Shown piece by piece: positions 10,333 to 19,658 of a stretch of 64,000 nt of DNA. Origin of the DNA: Burkholderia multivorans ATCC BAA-247 (lineage in GTDB: Bacteria > Pseudomonadota > Gammaproteobacteria > Burkholderiales > Burkholderiaceae). Under the pieces are notes generated by a model, which was given only the letters and a program-made list of their open reading frames with translations, did not search any database and had not been told where the DNA came from. The stretch spans positions 2,170,001-2,234,000 of the forward strand of contig NZ_CP009831.1 of assembly GCF_000959525.1 (NCBI RefSeq). Direction: 5' to 3'. A program made the position numbers and the translations under genes. Positions within the stretch are counted from its first letter, which is position 1. Each line of letters starts with the position of its first letter.

Positions 10333-11940
10333 TCACATGCGGAACACGCCGAAGCGCGTCTCGTCGATCGGCGCGTTCATCGCCGCGGCGAGCCCGAGGC
10401 CGAGCACGTCGCGCGTCTGCGCGGGATCGATCACGCCGTCGTCCCAGAGCCGCGCGCTCGCATAATACGGATGGCCTTGACGCTCGTACTGCTCGCGGAT
10501 CGGCTGCTTGAACGCCTCCTCCTCCTGCGCGGACCACGTGCCGCCCTTCGCCTCGATCCCGTCGCGGCGCACAGTCGCGAGCACCGACGCGGCCTGCTCG
10601 CCGCCCATCACCGAGATCCGCGCGTTCGGCCACATCCACAGGAAGCGCGGACCGAACGCGCGGCCGCACATCCCGTAGTTGCCGGCGCCGAACGAGCCGC
10701 CGATGATCACCGTGAACTTCGGCACCTTCGCGTTCGACACGGCCGTCACCATCTTCGCGCCGTGCCGCGCGATGCCTTCGTTCTCGTACTTGCGGCCGAC
10801 CATGAAGCCCGTGATGTTCTGCAGGAACACGAGCGGAATCTTGCGCTGGCAGCACAGCTCGATGAAGTGCGCGCCCTTTACCGCCGACTCGGAAAACAGG
10901 ATGCCGTTGTTCGCGACGATCCCGACCGGATAGCCCCAGATATGCGCGAAGCCCGTGACGAGCGTCGTGCCGTAGCGCGCCTTGAACTCGTCGAACTCGG
11001 AATCGTCGACGATGCGCGCGATCACCTCGCGCACGTCGAACGGCTTGCGCGTATCGACGGGAATCACGCCGTAGAGGCTCGCTGCGTCGTAGCGCGGCGG
11101 CTTCGGCTCGCGTACCGCGACCGGCGACGGAATCTTCGGCGCCAGATGACCGACGATGCTGCGCGCGATCGACAGCGCATGCGCGTCGTTCTGCGCGAGA
11201 TGATCGGCAACGCCCGACAGCCGCGTATGCACGTCGCCGCCGCCGAGATCCTCGGCGCTCACTTCTTCGCCGGTTGCCGCCTTCACGAGCGGCGGGCCGC
11301 CGAGAAAAATCGTGCCCTGGTTCTTCACGATGATCGACTCGTCGCTCATCGCCGGCACGTAGGCGCCGCCCGCCGTGCAGGAACCCATCACGACCGCGAT
11401 CTGCGCGATGCCGGCCGCCGACATCGTCGCCTGATTGAAAAAGATGCGGCCGAAGTGGTCGCGATCGGGGAACACGTCGTCCTGGTTCGGCAGGTTCGCG
11501 CCGCCCGAATCGACGAGATACACGCACGGCAGCCGGTTTTCCGCGGCGATTTCCTGCGCGCGCACGTGCTTCTTCACCGTGATCGGATAGTACGTGCCGC
11601 CCTTGACCGTCGCGTCGTTGCAGACGATCACGCATTCGCGGCCGGCGATCCGGCCGATGCCGGTGATGATGCCGGCGCCCGGCGCGTCGTCGTTGTACAT
11701 CCCGTTCGCCGCGAGTTGCGACAGCTCGAGAAACGGCGAACCCGGATCGAGCAGCTGCGCGATCCGGTCCCGCGGCAGCAGCTTGCCGCGCGCCAGATGC
11801 TTGTCGCGTGCGGCCTGACCGCCGCCTTGCGCGAGCTGCTCGATCTTCGCGCGCAGATCGGCGACGACCGCCTCGAGCGCCGCGGCATTCGCACGGAATT
11901 CTTCCGAACGCGGATTCAGTTTGGATTCGATGATCGGCAT
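10333..11940 (-). CDS. liuB: Methylcrotonoyl-CoA carboxylase, carboxyltransferase beta subunit
   Basis: This 535-residue subunit transfers the carboxyl group from biotin to 3-methylcrotonyl-CoA. It has the two crotonase-like carboxyltransferase halves: an N-terminal half with V-D-S-G-G-A-N-L-P and [11 protein letters not shown], and a C-terminal half with G-F-M-V-G-R and [14 protein letters not shown]. The C-terminal half includes [10 protein letters not shown], typical of the methylcrotonyl-CoA rather than the propionyl-CoA enzymes. Length matches the family. It lies 30 bases after liuA and 19 before liuC, in an operon order liuA-liuB-liuC-liuD. Confidence 0.95.
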   Translation of the reverse strand: MPIIESKLNPRSEEFRANAAALEAVVADLRAKIEQLAQGGGQAARDKHLARGKLLPRDRIAQLLDPGSPFLELSQLAANGMYNDDAPGAGIITGIGRIAGRECVIVCNDATVKGGTYYPITVKKHVRAQEIAAENRLPCVYLVDSGGANLPNQDDVFPDRDHFGRIFFNQATMSAAGIAQIAVVMGSCTAGGAYVPAMSDESIIVKNQGTIFLGGPPLVKAATGEEVSAEDLGGGDVHTRLSGVADHLAQNDAHALSIARSIVGHLAPKIPSPVAVREPKPPRYDAASLYGVIPVDTRKPFDVREVIARIVDDSEFDEFKARYGTTLVTGFAHIWGYPVGIVANNGILFSESAVKGAHFIELCCQRKIPLVFLQNITGFMVGRKYENEGIARHGAKMVTAVSNAKVPKFTVIIGGSFGAGNYGMCGRAFGPRFLWMWPNARISVMGGEQAASVLATVRRDGIEAKGGTWSAQEEEAFKQPIREQYERQGHPYYASARLWDDGVIDPAQTRDVLGLGLAAAMNAPIDETRFGVFRM

Positions 11941-11970
11941 CGACGGAGCTCCGTTCGCGTGACGTGGGCG

Positions 11971-13152
11971 TTACATCGTTTCCGCGAACAGCTCGCGGCC
12001 GATCAGCATCCGGCGGATCTCGCTCGTGCCGGCACCGATCTCGTACAGCTTCGCGTCGCGCCACAGGCGGCCGACCGGGTATTCGTTGATGTAGCCGTTG
12101 CCGCCGAGGATCTGGATCGCCTCGCCGGCCATCCACGTCGCCTTCTCGGCCGTATAGAGGATCACGCCCGCGCAGTCCTTGCGCACCTGACGGATATGGT
12201 CGCTGCCCGCCGAGTCGAGATGGCGGCCGACCGCGTACAGATAGGCGCGGCATGCCTGGAACGTGGTGTACATGTCGGCGACCTTGCCCTGAATCAGCTG
12301 GAACTCGCCGATCGACTGGCCGAACTGCTTGCGGTCGTGGATATAAGGAACGACCGCATCCAGACACGCGGCCATGATGCCCGTCGGGCCGCCCGACAGC
12401 ACCGCGCGCTCGTAGTCGAGGCCGCTCATCAGCACCTTCACGCCGCCGTTGAGCTGGCCGAGGATGTTCTCTTCCGGCACCTCGACGTCCTGGAACACGA
12501 GCTCGCCCGTATGCGAGCCGCGCATGCCGAGCTTGTCGAGCTTCTGCGCGACCGAGAAGCCCTTCATGCCCTTCTCGACGATGAAGGCCGTGATGCCGCG
12601 CGGACCGGCGTCGACGTCCGTCTTCGCATAGACGACGAGCGTGTCGCAATCGGGACCGTTCGTGATCCACATCTTCGTGCCGTTCAGCACGTAGCGGTCG
12701 CCGCGCTTGTCCGCACGCAGCTTCATGCTGACGACGTCGGAGCCGGCATTCGGCTCGCTCATCGCGAGCGCGCCGATGTGTTCGCCCGAGACGAGCTTCG
12801 GCAGATACTTGCGCTTCTGCGCTTCGGTGCCGTTGCGGTGGATCTGGTTCACGCAGAGATTCGAGTGCGCGCCGTACGACAGGCCGATCGACGCCGATGC
12901 GCGCGAGATCTCCTCCATCGCGACCATGTGCGCGGTGTAGCCCATGTTCGCGCCGCCGTACTCCTCGGCCACCGTCATCCCGAGCACGCCGAGATCGCCG
13001 AACTTCTTCCAGAGATCCATCGGAAACTGGTCGGTGCGGTCGACCTCGGCCGCGCGCGGCGCGATTTCCTTCGCCGCGAATGTCGCGACGGCATCGCGCA
13101 GCATCTCGATATCTTCACCGAGCATGAATTGCACGCCGGGCAGGTTGCTCAT
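11971..13152 (-). CDS. liuA: Isovaleryl-CoA dehydrogenase
   Basis: This 393-residue acyl-CoA dehydrogenase oxidises isovaleryl-CoA to 3-methylcrotonyl-CoA using FAD and passes electrons to ETF. The FAD-binding segments [10 protein letters not shown] (130-139) and W-I-T-N-G (162-166) are clear. The catalytic base is glutamate 248 in [12 protein letters not shown], the position used by isovaleryl-CoA dehydrogenases rather than by the general acyl-CoA dehydrogenases. ATG 13152 has a strong GGAGGAGAC site. It is the first gene of the operon, and its upstream region carries paired operator-like palindromes shared with the divergent TetR gene. Confidence 0.95.
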   Translation of the reverse strand: MSNLPGVQFMLGEDIEMLRDAVATFAAKEIAPRAAEVDRTDQFPMDLWKKFGDLGVLGMTVAEEYGGANMGYTAHMVAMEEISRASASIGLSYGAHSNLCVNQIHRNGTEAQKRKYLPKLVSGEHIGALAMSEPNAGSDVVSMKLRADKRGDRYVLNGTKMWITNGPDCDTLVVYAKTDVDAGPRGITAFIVEKGMKGFSVAQKLDKLGMRGSHTGELVFQDVEVPEENILGQLNGGVKVLMSGLDYERAVLSGGPTGIMAACLDAVVPYIHDRKQFGQSIGEFQLIQGKVADMYTTFQACRAYLYAVGRHLDSAGSDHIRQVRKDCAGVILYTAEKATWMAGEAIQILGGNGYINEYPVGRLWRDAKLYEIGAGTSEIRRMLIGRELFAETM

Positions 13153-13194
13153 GTCTCCTCCGTCTCCAGAAAGTGCGTCGCATGCGCCGATTTC

Positions 13195-13207
13195 TGAGTT
13201 TTGCTCA
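13195..13207. promoter_or_regulatory. Operator-like palindrome upstream of liuA
   Basis: TGAGTTTTGCTCA has the form TGAG-N5-CTCA and lies 43 bases before the liuA start. It shares half-sites and spacing with a second site next to the divergent TetR gene, so both are probably bound by that regulator. Confidence 0.55.
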
Positions 13208-13295
13208 AATCGGGCAATACGCCGATTCATTGACCATTACTGCGGAAATTTCGCACAGTTTCGCGCGGCGTCGTGGTGGGCGTCAATAGCTTTTT

Positions 13296-13308
13296 TGAGT
13301 GACACTCA
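13296..13308. promoter_or_regulatory. Operator-like palindrome upstream of the TetR gene
   Basis: TGAGTGACACTCA is a perfect 13-bp palindrome with 6-bp arms, located 15 bases before the ATG of the TetR gene. It has the same TGAG-N5-CTCA pattern as the site before liuA, as expected for autoregulation plus control of the divergent operon. Confidence 0.6.
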
Positions 13309-13322
13309 GTTATCATGCGGAG

Positions 13323-14069
13323 ATGACAGCCGCTACCGCCCGCACCATGACCGCCACCGACAAAGCCGAGCGCGCCGACGCGCCGCGCGCGCCCGCCGGC
13401 CGCAAATCCCAGCAGCGCGTGCAGGACATCCTGCGGGCCGGGCGCGACGTGTTCGCCGAAAAGGGTTACGAGCACGCGACGGCCGCCGAGATCGCGCAAC
13501 GCGTCGGCGTGTCGGAGGCGACCGTGTTCAGTTACTTCCGCGGCAAGCGCGAGCTGTGCGCGCGCGTGATCGCCGACTGGTATGACGAAATCATCGCGGC
13601 GTTCGAGCACGGGATGCCGCAGGAGGCGACCGTGCAGCAGCAGTTCGCGTTCATCGTGCGTACGCATCTGCGGCTGATGCTCGTGAACGGCACGGGGCTG
13701 TGCGCGCTGGTGCTGTCCGAAGGTCGCGCGAAGCAGCACGCGCTGAGCGACGAGCTCACCGCGCTGCAGCGCCGCTACACGGCGCCGTTGATGAGCGTGC
13801 TCGCGCGCGGCCAGGCGGCCGGGCAGGTGCGTCGCGACATGCCGCTGAGCCTGCTGCGCTCGATGGTGTTCGGCCCGATCGAGCACGTGCTGTGGGACGC
13901 GATCCTCGGGCACCGCAAGCTCGATACGGAAACGACCGCGACGCAGCTGATCGACATGCTCTGGGCGGCCGTGCAGCCGCCCGCGCCCGAGCAGGCCGCG
14001 CTCGTGCGGTTCAGGAACGAGGTCGCGGAGGCGATGAAGCGGCTGGAAGCGTCGCCGGAACGAGAATAG
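13323..14069 (+). CDS. TetR-family regulator divergent from the liu operon
   Basis: This is a 248-residue TetR-type repressor. The N-terminal helix-turn-helix reads I-L-R-A-G-R-D-V-F-A-E-K-G-Y followed by A-E-I-A-Q-R-V-G-V-S-E-A-T-V-F-S-Y-F; a C-terminal ligand domain follows. ATG 13323 is the most likely start, though an in-frame GTG (13299) and a later ATG (13347) are possible and no start has an ideal ribosome-binding site. Divergent placement against liuA and the matching TGAG-N5-CTCA palindromes indicate that it controls leucine catabolism. TetR-type liu regulators (LiuQ) have been described in beta-proteobacteria; assignment to that group is inference. Confidence 0.88.
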   Translation: MTAATARTMTATDKAERADAPRAPAGRKSQQRVQDILRAGRDVFAEKGYEHATAAEIAQRVGVSEATVFSYFRGKRELCARVIADWYDEIIAAFEHGMPQEATVQQQFAFIVRTHLRLMLVNGTGLCALVLSEGRAKQHALSDELTALQRRYTAPLMSVLARGQAAGQVRRDMPLSLLRSMVFGPIEHVLWDAILGHRKLDTETTATQLIDMLWAAVQPPAPEQAALVRFRNEVAEAMKRLEASPERE

Positions 14070-14113
14070 GTCGGTGCGTCAGGCCTGCCGTCGACAATCG
14101 CCCGCGCCGTCCG

Positions 14114-16036
14114 TCACGGCCGCCAGCGGTACACGACGAGACTCGAGCCGTTGTAATTGTCCTTCGTGATCACGTATTCGCCGGTCGAGCGCAGATAGGC
14201 GCGAATGCCGTACATCGAGTCGACGTCGTTGCCGACATCCATCGCCGATGGGTTCGAGTTCGTCAGCGTCGTGACGAGGCCGCCCGTGTTCAGGTCGTAC
14301 ACGTCGATGTTCGGCACCGTGTGCACGTAGCCGACGAACAGATAATGGCCGGCCGCCGCGATCGACTTCGGGTTTGCGCTCGTCAGGTCGATCGCGAGGC
14401 TCGGCGTAGTTTTGTTGCCCGCTTTCCAGCCTCGATAGATCTCGATATGGCCGTTCATCGCGGTCCAGTCCCAACTGCCCGAAATGCCCTGCGCAAGGAT
14501 CATCGTGTCGCTGTCGGACTGGTAGATGATGCGCGTGAGCGGCAGCACCGAACGCGGAATCTGGATCTGCTCGGGCGCACCCCACGAAGGCTTGCCGTTC
14601 GCGTCGAAACCCGTCATCGGGTAGTGCGAGATGTTGTTGGTGCGGTCGAGCCCGGCCCACACGTCGCCGTTGCCGTCGATCGCGAAGCCGGCCGTCACCT
14701 GCAGGCTCGTGTTGAACGGCTTGCCGGGAATCGAGCCGTCGGGAATCGCGATGTAGCCGCTCGCCGGATTGAAGTGATAGAAGTTGAAGTTGCCGGGATT
14801 CTGACCGGACGCGACCAGAATCCGGTTGCCGCCGACCGTCACGAGCTGCCCGAAATGCTGACCGCGCTGATAGTCGTTCATGTCGAGGCGCGGGTCCTTC
14901 GGATAGGTGAACGGATCGATCGTATTCGCGACGAACGTGCCGCCCGCCGTGCCCGTATAGACGTTGTTGCCGCTATAGAAGAACGCACCGTCGGTCGCCG
15001 GATCGGGAGCGGCGGCGCCCTCGAAGTTCAGCGCCTGCAGTTTCCATTGCAGCGCGCCGGTCGGGCTGTATGCGTGGATGTCGGTGCTGCCGTTGCGCCC
15101 GAGATCCCAGCCGCCGCCCCACGCGTTGTTCAGCACGTACAGATTGCCGGCCGCATCCTTGCCGATGCCGACCACGCGCGTGAAGCGCTTGTCGCCGACC
15201 TGCCCCTTGACGCCCGTCGTCGTGTTCAGATAGCCGCCCTGCACGCCGAAGGTGCCGATCTGCAGCGGCACGCCGATGAGCGCGTAGATCTTGATGTTCA
15301 TGTCGGGCCCTTGATCGCCCACCATCAACTGCCCGGTCGATGCGTCGAAATACAGCGACGACGGCCGCGCCCCGGCCGCCATCTGGATCGTGTTCATCTG
15401 CGTGCCGGTCGGGCTGAACTGGACGACCACGCCCGCGCTCATGCGCGCGACCCACAGATTGCCCGCCGCATCGATCGCGAGCGCGCCCGGCCCTTGCACG
15501 CCGATGTCGCGCTGCCACACGCCGTCGGTCGTATAGACGCGCACGCGATTCCCGTAGAAGTCGCTCGCATACAGCAGATTGCCGGCCGTCGCGAGGCCTG
15601 TGATGACGTCGGCGTACTGAATGCCCGTCCACGTGCTGACCGGAATGCGCAGATCGCGCGCGTTGGTGCTGCGGTTGTAGCGGCCGACCGAGCCGCTGCC
15701 GAACGTACGGTTGTAGCCGAGGGCGACGAACAGCGACGTCGCGTTGCCCGTGATCGCGCCGCCCTGGAATTCGTCGTGGATGCCGATCGTGCCGAGCGAC
15801 TGCCCGTTCTGGTAGATCGCGACGCCGCCCGCGTTTTCGTCCCAGCGCGAGGCCGTATAGATCACGCCTTCGGGCGCGACCCACATCGAGCGCGCGCCGT
15901 TGCCGACGTGGGCGGCCAGTGTGCCGAACGTGTTCGCGAGCCAGTCGGTCGTGTATGGCGTCTGCGCATGCGCGACCGGCGCGAGCAGGATCATGCACAT
16001 TACAATCAATGCCGCGCGGATTTGTTTCATCGACAT
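14114..16036 (-). CDS. Secreted beta-propeller-like protein of unknown function
   Basis: This 640-residue protein begins with a signal peptide (positive K-Q-I-R, a hydrophobic stretch, cleavage after A-H-A at about residue 25). The mature part is a series of repeats of the kind 'G-I/A-x-D-A-x-G-N-L-Y/W-V', for example A-I-D-A-A-G-N-L-W-V, G-K-D-A-A-G-N-L-Y-V and A-I-D-G-N-G-D-V-W-A, characteristic of NHL or SMP-30-like beta-propellers. It ends in aromatic and basic residues and has no membrane anchor. An AGGGG site precedes the start. It is probably periplasmic or exported. I cannot assign a ligand or enzyme activity. It is convergent with the TetR gene and separated from it by 44 bases. Confidence 0.75.
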   Translation of the reverse strand: MSMKQIRAALIVMCMILLAPVAHAQTPYTTDWLANTFGTLAAHVGNGARSMWVAPEGVIYTASRWDENAGGVAIYQNGQSLGTIGIHDEFQGGAITGNATSLFVALGYNRTFGSGSVGRYNRSTNARDLRIPVSTWTGIQYADVITGLATAGNLLYASDFYGNRVRVYTTDGVWQRDIGVQGPGALAIDAAGNLWVARMSAGVVVQFSPTGTQMNTIQMAAGARPSSLYFDASTGQLMVGDQGPDMNIKIYALIGVPLQIGTFGVQGGYLNTTTGVKGQVGDKRFTRVVGIGKDAAGNLYVLNNAWGGGWDLGRNGSTDIHAYSPTGALQWKLQALNFEGAAAPDPATDGAFFYSGNNVYTGTAGGTFVANTIDPFTYPKDPRLDMNDYQRGQHFGQLVTVGGNRILVASGQNPGNFNFYHFNPASGYIAIPDGSIPGKPFNTSLQVTAGFAIDGNGDVWAGLDRTNNISHYPMTGFDANGKPSWGAPEQIQIPRSVLPLTRIIYQSDSDTMILAQGISGSWDWTAMNGHIEIYRGWKAGNKTTPSLAIDLTSANPKSIAAAGHYLFVGYVHTVPNIDVYDLNTGGLVTTLTNSNPSAMDVGNDVDSMYGIRAYLRSTGEYVITKDNYNGSSLVVYRWRP

Positions 16037-16567
16037 GAACGATTTCCCCTAAAAACGCATCAGTTTCGACACTATCAATCGACGGACATCCGATATTCGT
16101 GATACTGCAAAAACCATTTTTTTGCCGACGCGAATTATCTCATTCATTTTTTACCATCAGGAGACCGCGGCTTCGCGCGGCGCAATGGTCGTTCGGGCCG
16201 ACGCAATGCCGAATTCGCGCGGTCTTTCTCATGCAATTGTGCCGTTTAATTTCTTACGGAATTTTCTGCCGACTCTTTCAATGGAAATGCGTCAATTTTT
16301 CTGATGCGTGCGCATCCAACTGAATTGCCGTGGCAACGCATCGATGATTACAGACAGAAATTCGAATGAAAGAAAAAATATCGTCCGGAGCGCCGGAAGC
16401 GACACGGCAATGCCGGCAACGGGAGCGGTGCGTGCCGCGCACGCGCGGTCGCACGATGTCCGCCGCGGGCGCGGCGGAGAGCGGAGAATGAACCGGCGTG
16501 GCGCGGCTCGTGTCGACGAGCCGCGCGCCGCGCCGGCGATCGGAAGGGTTCGACGCTACGCGCCGCG
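16037..16567. other. Intergenic region between two minus-strand envelope genes
   Basis: These 531 bases hold an AT-richer stretch at about 16090-16380 that should contain the promoter of the beta-propeller gene, and a GC-rich hairpin near the end of the porin gene. I see no gene. The small open frames here have no coding character. Confidence 0.5.
16501..16526 (-). terminator. GC-rich hairpin after the porin gene
   Basis: A perfect 10-bp stem (16501-16510 with 16517-16526, 6-base loop) lies about 40 bases after the porin stop. It lacks a U-tract, so it may stabilise the 3' end rather than terminate on its own. Confidence 0.4.
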
Positions 16568-17761
16568 TCAGAACCGCTGACGCAACCCGAGGCTGACGAT
16601 CGCCTGAGACTGCGTATCGGACGAATGGCCGTTCGCCTTGTCCGACACCGACGCGGTCGCGGCCACCGGCCGGCCGAGCGCGTCGAGCGTCATCCCCGAC
16701 GCATGCTGGTACGCGCCGAGCAGATAGACGCTGGTGCGCTTCGACAGGTCGTAGACGGCGCCGAGCGTCACGTTGTGGTACTGCGCGCGATCGTCGATAC
16801 CGTCGACGTCGCTGCCGCGCGTGTAGCTGTAGCCCGCGAACAGCTGCGTCTGCGGGCGCACGTTCCAGCGCGCGAACACGCCGGCCACGTTGAACGTCGC
16901 GTGGCCGCTGAACAGCGAGCGGTCGCCGCTGCGGTACTGCACGTTGCTGTAGTTCACGCCGACCACCGCCGGCCCGAAGTCGTACGTCGCGCCGGTCGCG
17001 ATGATCTGCTGCGATTGCGCGCTCGCATAGCCTTCGTTGATCGACGAGTTGAACAGGCCGTCGTCGGTGCTCTGCCACTTGCCGAGCGTCGTGTCGGTCG
17101 CGCCCGTCTTGCTGTTGTCCGAACGCTCGTAGCCGACGCCCACACGCAGCGGCCCCGCCGCATAGGCTGCGCCGACGCTCCACGTATTGCGCTGCTTCAT
17201 GCTGCCCGGCTGGCCGCCGAAGCCGTACAGCGCGCCGAACGTGAAGCCCGCATAGTTCGCGCTCGTGTACTTGATCGAGCTGTCGACGCGCGCGGTCTGG
17301 TCGAGATCGTCGATGTCGCCCGGATGCGCGCCGAAGCCGCCGATGAACGACGACGGGCCGACCGGGCTCACGAAGTCGTCGAGCGACGTGTACTGGCGGC
17401 CGAGCGTGATCGAGCCGTAACGGTCGCTCCCGACGCCGACGAACGCCTGCCGGCCGAACTGGCGTCCGCCTTGCCCGGACGTGCCGTTCGTGATGTCGAA
17501 ACCGTTCTCGAGCACGAACAGCGCGCGCAGGCCGCCGCCGAGATCCTCGCTGCCCTTGATGCCCCAGCGGCTGCCGGACAGGTTGCCGGTCGTCAAGCCG
17601 ACGTTCGAGTGCCCGGTGTACGCGCCCGGCGTGCCGACGCGCTCGTTGCTGCGATACGTCACGCCCGCATCGACGATCCCGTACAGCGTGACGGAGCTTT
17701 GCGCGGATGCGAGGCCCGCGAGCGAGAGGAGCAGCGGCGCTGCGATCAGTTGCTTGTTCAT
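16568..17761 (-). CDS. Outer-membrane porin (Gram-negative OmpC-type)
   Basis: This 397-residue protein is a typical Burkholderia general porin. It has a signal peptide cleaved after L-A-S-A (residue 20), an opening strand S-S-V-T-L-Y-G-I-V-D-A-G, the block S-R-W-G-I-K-G-S-E-D-L-G-G-G, alternating amphipathic strands throughout, and a C-terminal strand ending R-Q-R-F with terminal phenylalanine as required for BAM-dependent insertion. ATG 17761 is chosen from the signal peptide and a GGAG site. It should form a trimeric 16-strand pore for small hydrophilic solutes; specificity cannot be read from the sequence. A LacI-type palindrome in the upstream region suggests carbon-source control. Confidence 0.93.
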   Translation of the reverse strand: MNKQLIAAPLLLSLAGLASAQSSVTLYGIVDAGVTYRSNERVGTPGAYTGHSNVGLTTGNLSGSRWGIKGSEDLGGGLRALFVLENGFDITNGTSGQGGRQFGRQAFVGVGSDRYGSITLGRQYTSLDDFVSPVGPSSFIGGFGAHPGDIDDLDQTARVDSSIKYTSANYAGFTFGALYGFGGQPGSMKQRNTWSVGAAYAAGPLRVGVGYERSDNSKTGATDTTLGKWQSTDDGLFNSSINEGYASAQSQQIIATGATYDFGPAVVGVNYSNVQYRSGDRSLFSGHATFNVAGVFARWNVRPQTQLFAGYSYTRGSDVDGIDDRAQYHNVTLGAVYDLSKRTSVYLLGAYQHASGMTLDALGRPVAATASVSDKANGHSSDTQSQAIVSLGLRQRF

Positions 17762-18175
17762 GATTGTGATGTCTCCGGGCTCGGGCCCGTTGTTGTAGCT
17801 GTGTTCGGCCGCCCGGGGCGGACGGCCGGCGAGTAGTCGCGCGGCGCTGCGAGTCGCCGGCGTGCCGCACGCATCGACGCGCGCAGGCGCGCGATCGCGC
17901 ATCGGGCATGCCCGGTGCGGCCGCCATCGTAGTTGGAACCGGTTCCCGTCGAAAGGGCAATAATTAAAAAAGTTTATTTCGAAAATAGAGATAGTCTGCG
18001 GCGCGGCAGAAATGCCCCGGGGCTAACGGAGGATCGATAATCGCCCCATACCAGCGAGTGGAGCGCCGTTCATGCAAGCAACGACTCCGCCGGCCGCGGC
18101 CGGACGTTCAGCCTGTGCGGTGCCGCGCCGGGCCGCAAGCGTGCGCATGGCGTCGCTCGAAACGGGCGCGATGAA
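17762..18175. other. Divergent upstream region of the porin and an acetyltransferase
   Basis: These 414 bases contain an AT-rich stretch at about 17958-17998, where the porin promoter should lie, and the 12-bp palindrome described separately. Nothing else is evident and no gene is seen. Confidence 0.5.
17935..17946. promoter_or_regulatory. LacI-type operator candidate upstream of the porin
   Basis: GGAACCGGTTCC is a perfect 12-bp palindrome with the central CG typical of LacI/GalR-family operators. It lies about 175 bases before the porin start, next to the AT-rich promoter region. No LacI-family gene is visible in the window, so the regulator must be encoded elsewhere. Confidence 0.5.
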
Positions 18176-18718
18176 ATGAAGATCGACACGCCGCCCGCTT
18201 CCGGCTTTCCGGGCCTGTCCGTCAGGCAACTCGACCGCGCCGACCTCGACGCATGGTTCGCCTACCTGTCGATGCCGGACGTCGTCCGCCACACGAGCTG
18301 GAATTTGCGTTCGCGCAACGATTTGCTGCCCTTGTTCGACGGCCTCGAGTCGTCCGATCCCGATTCGATTCGCCGGCTCGCGATCGTCGACGACACTTCG
18401 GGCGCCCTCGTCGGAACGATCGGGCTGCATACGGTCTCCACGGCCAACCGTTGCGCCGAAATCGCGTACGACCTCGCGCCCACGCATTGGGGCCGCGGCA
18501 TCGCGCGTGCAGTGTGTGCGAGCGTGACGGCCTGGGCATTCGCCGAAGGCGGCTTCATGCGCATGCAGGGCGTCGTGCTGACCGACAACATACGCTCTGC
18601 GCGCGTGCTGGAAAAATGCGGCTACCGCTACGAAGGGCTGCTGCGCGCGTACAGGATGGTGCGAGGCGTGCCGGGCGATTTCGCGATGTACGCCCGCCTC
18701 GCAACCGACACCGCCTGA
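18176..18718 (+). CDS. GNAT-family N-acetyltransferase (RimJ/RimL type)
   Basis: This is a 180-residue acetyl-CoA-dependent acetyltransferase. The fold is indicated by G-T-I-G-L-H followed by A-E-I-A-Y-D-L-A-P-T-H-W-G-R-G-I-A, the acetyl-CoA pyrophosphate loop (motif A). The C-terminal N-I-R-S-A-R-V-L-E-K-C-G-Y-R-Y-E-G is diagnostic of the RimJ/RimL subgroup, which also includes enzymes acting on small molecules and antibiotics. The substrate cannot be told. The start lacks a clear ribosome-binding site. A phosphoesterase gene follows 98 bases downstream on the same strand. Confidence 0.85.
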   Translation: MKIDTPPASGFPGLSVRQLDRADLDAWFAYLSMPDVVRHTSWNLRSRNDLLPLFDGLESSDPDSIRRLAIVDDTSGALVGTIGLHTVSTANRCAEIAYDLAPTHWGRGIARAVCASVTAWAFAEGGFMRMQGVVLTDNIRSARVLEKCGYRYEGLLRAYRMVRGVPGDFAMYARLATDTA

Positions 18719-18816
18719 GCGCAGCGCAGTCGCTGCCCGGCATCGCGCGCATCGCCGATTGGACGGCACACGCCGAATTCGCGACAATCGTCGCGCCCCC
18801 CTTTCCGACGCCTGCC

Positions 18817-19551
18817 ATGAAAATCGCCGCGCTGTCCGACATCCACGGCAACCTCGCCGCGCTCGACGCGGTGCTCGCGGACATCCGCCGCCGCGGCGCC
18901 GACGTGATCGTGAATCTCGGCGACATCGTGTCGGGCGCGCTGCATCCGGCCGAAACGGCCGACCGGCTGATCGCGCTCGACCTGCCGACGATCAAGGGCA
19001 ATCACGAGCGGCAGTTGCTGAGCGACGATCGCGAATCGCTGCGGCTGTCCGATCGCTGGGCGCGCGACACGCTGCGCGATGCGCATCTCGCGTGGATCGC
19101 CGCGCTGCCGCCGCGGCTGATGCTCGACGACGACGTGCTGATGGTGCACGGCACGCCGGCCAGCGACCTCGTCTATTTCCTCGAAACGGTGACGCCCGAC
19201 GGCTGCCGCGCGGCGACGCCGGACGAGATCGCGCAACGCGCGGGCAACGAAACGGCGCCGCTGATCCTGTGCGGCCACACGCACGTGCCGCGCGCCGCGA
19301 CACTCGAAGACGGCCGGCTGATCGTGAATCCCGGCAGCGTCGGATTGCAGGCGTACGCGGACGATCATCCGCATCCGCACCGGATCGAAAACGGCACGCC
19401 GCATGCGCGCTACGCAATGGTGTCGCGCACGGCGGCCGGCTGGCACGCCGAATTCCATGCGGTCGACTACGACTGGGACACCGCCGCCGCGACGGCAGCG
19501 GCGCGCGGGCGCGACGACTGGACCGTCGCGCTGCGCACCGGCCGCTGCTGA
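18817..19551 (+). CDS. Metallophosphoesterase (YfcE/MJ0936-like)
   Basis: This 244-residue calcineurin-like phosphoesterase has the full dimetal motif set: D-I-H-G-N at residues 8-12, G-D-I near residue 33, G-N-H-E near residue 67, and C-G-H-T-H further on, followed by N-P-G-S-V-G. That order is typical of small cytoplasmic phosphodiesterases that accept bis-p-nitrophenyl phosphate or nucleotide-like substrates. ATG 18817 is chosen because the family N-terminus M-K-I-A-A-L-S-D-I-H-G begins there, although the frame is open further upstream. The physiological substrate is unknown. Confidence 0.88.
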   Translation: MKIAALSDIHGNLAALDAVLADIRRRGADVIVNLGDIVSGALHPAETADRLIALDLPTIKGNHERQLLSDDRESLRLSDRWARDTLRDAHLAWIAALPPRLMLDDDVLMVHGTPASDLVYFLETVTPDGCRAATPDEIAQRAGNETAPLILCGHTHVPRAATLEDGRLIVNPGSVGLQAYADDHPHPHRIENGTPHARYAMVSRTAAGWHAEFHAVDYDWDTAAATAAARGRDDWTVALRTGRC

Positions 19552-19658
19552 TAGGCGCAAACGCCATCCGAAGGCCTGTCGCCCGTCTGTTCCCGCACGC
19601 GCGACGCGGCCGCGCCGCGCCGGAACGCTAAAGCGACCGGCCACACGCCATGCGTTCG

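Noticed and set aside
10201-13197. A 998-residue plus-strand open frame antisense to liuA and liuB
   Set aside because: Arginine-rich composition and full overlap with conserved acyl-CoA dehydrogenase and carboxylase genes show it is a shadow frame.
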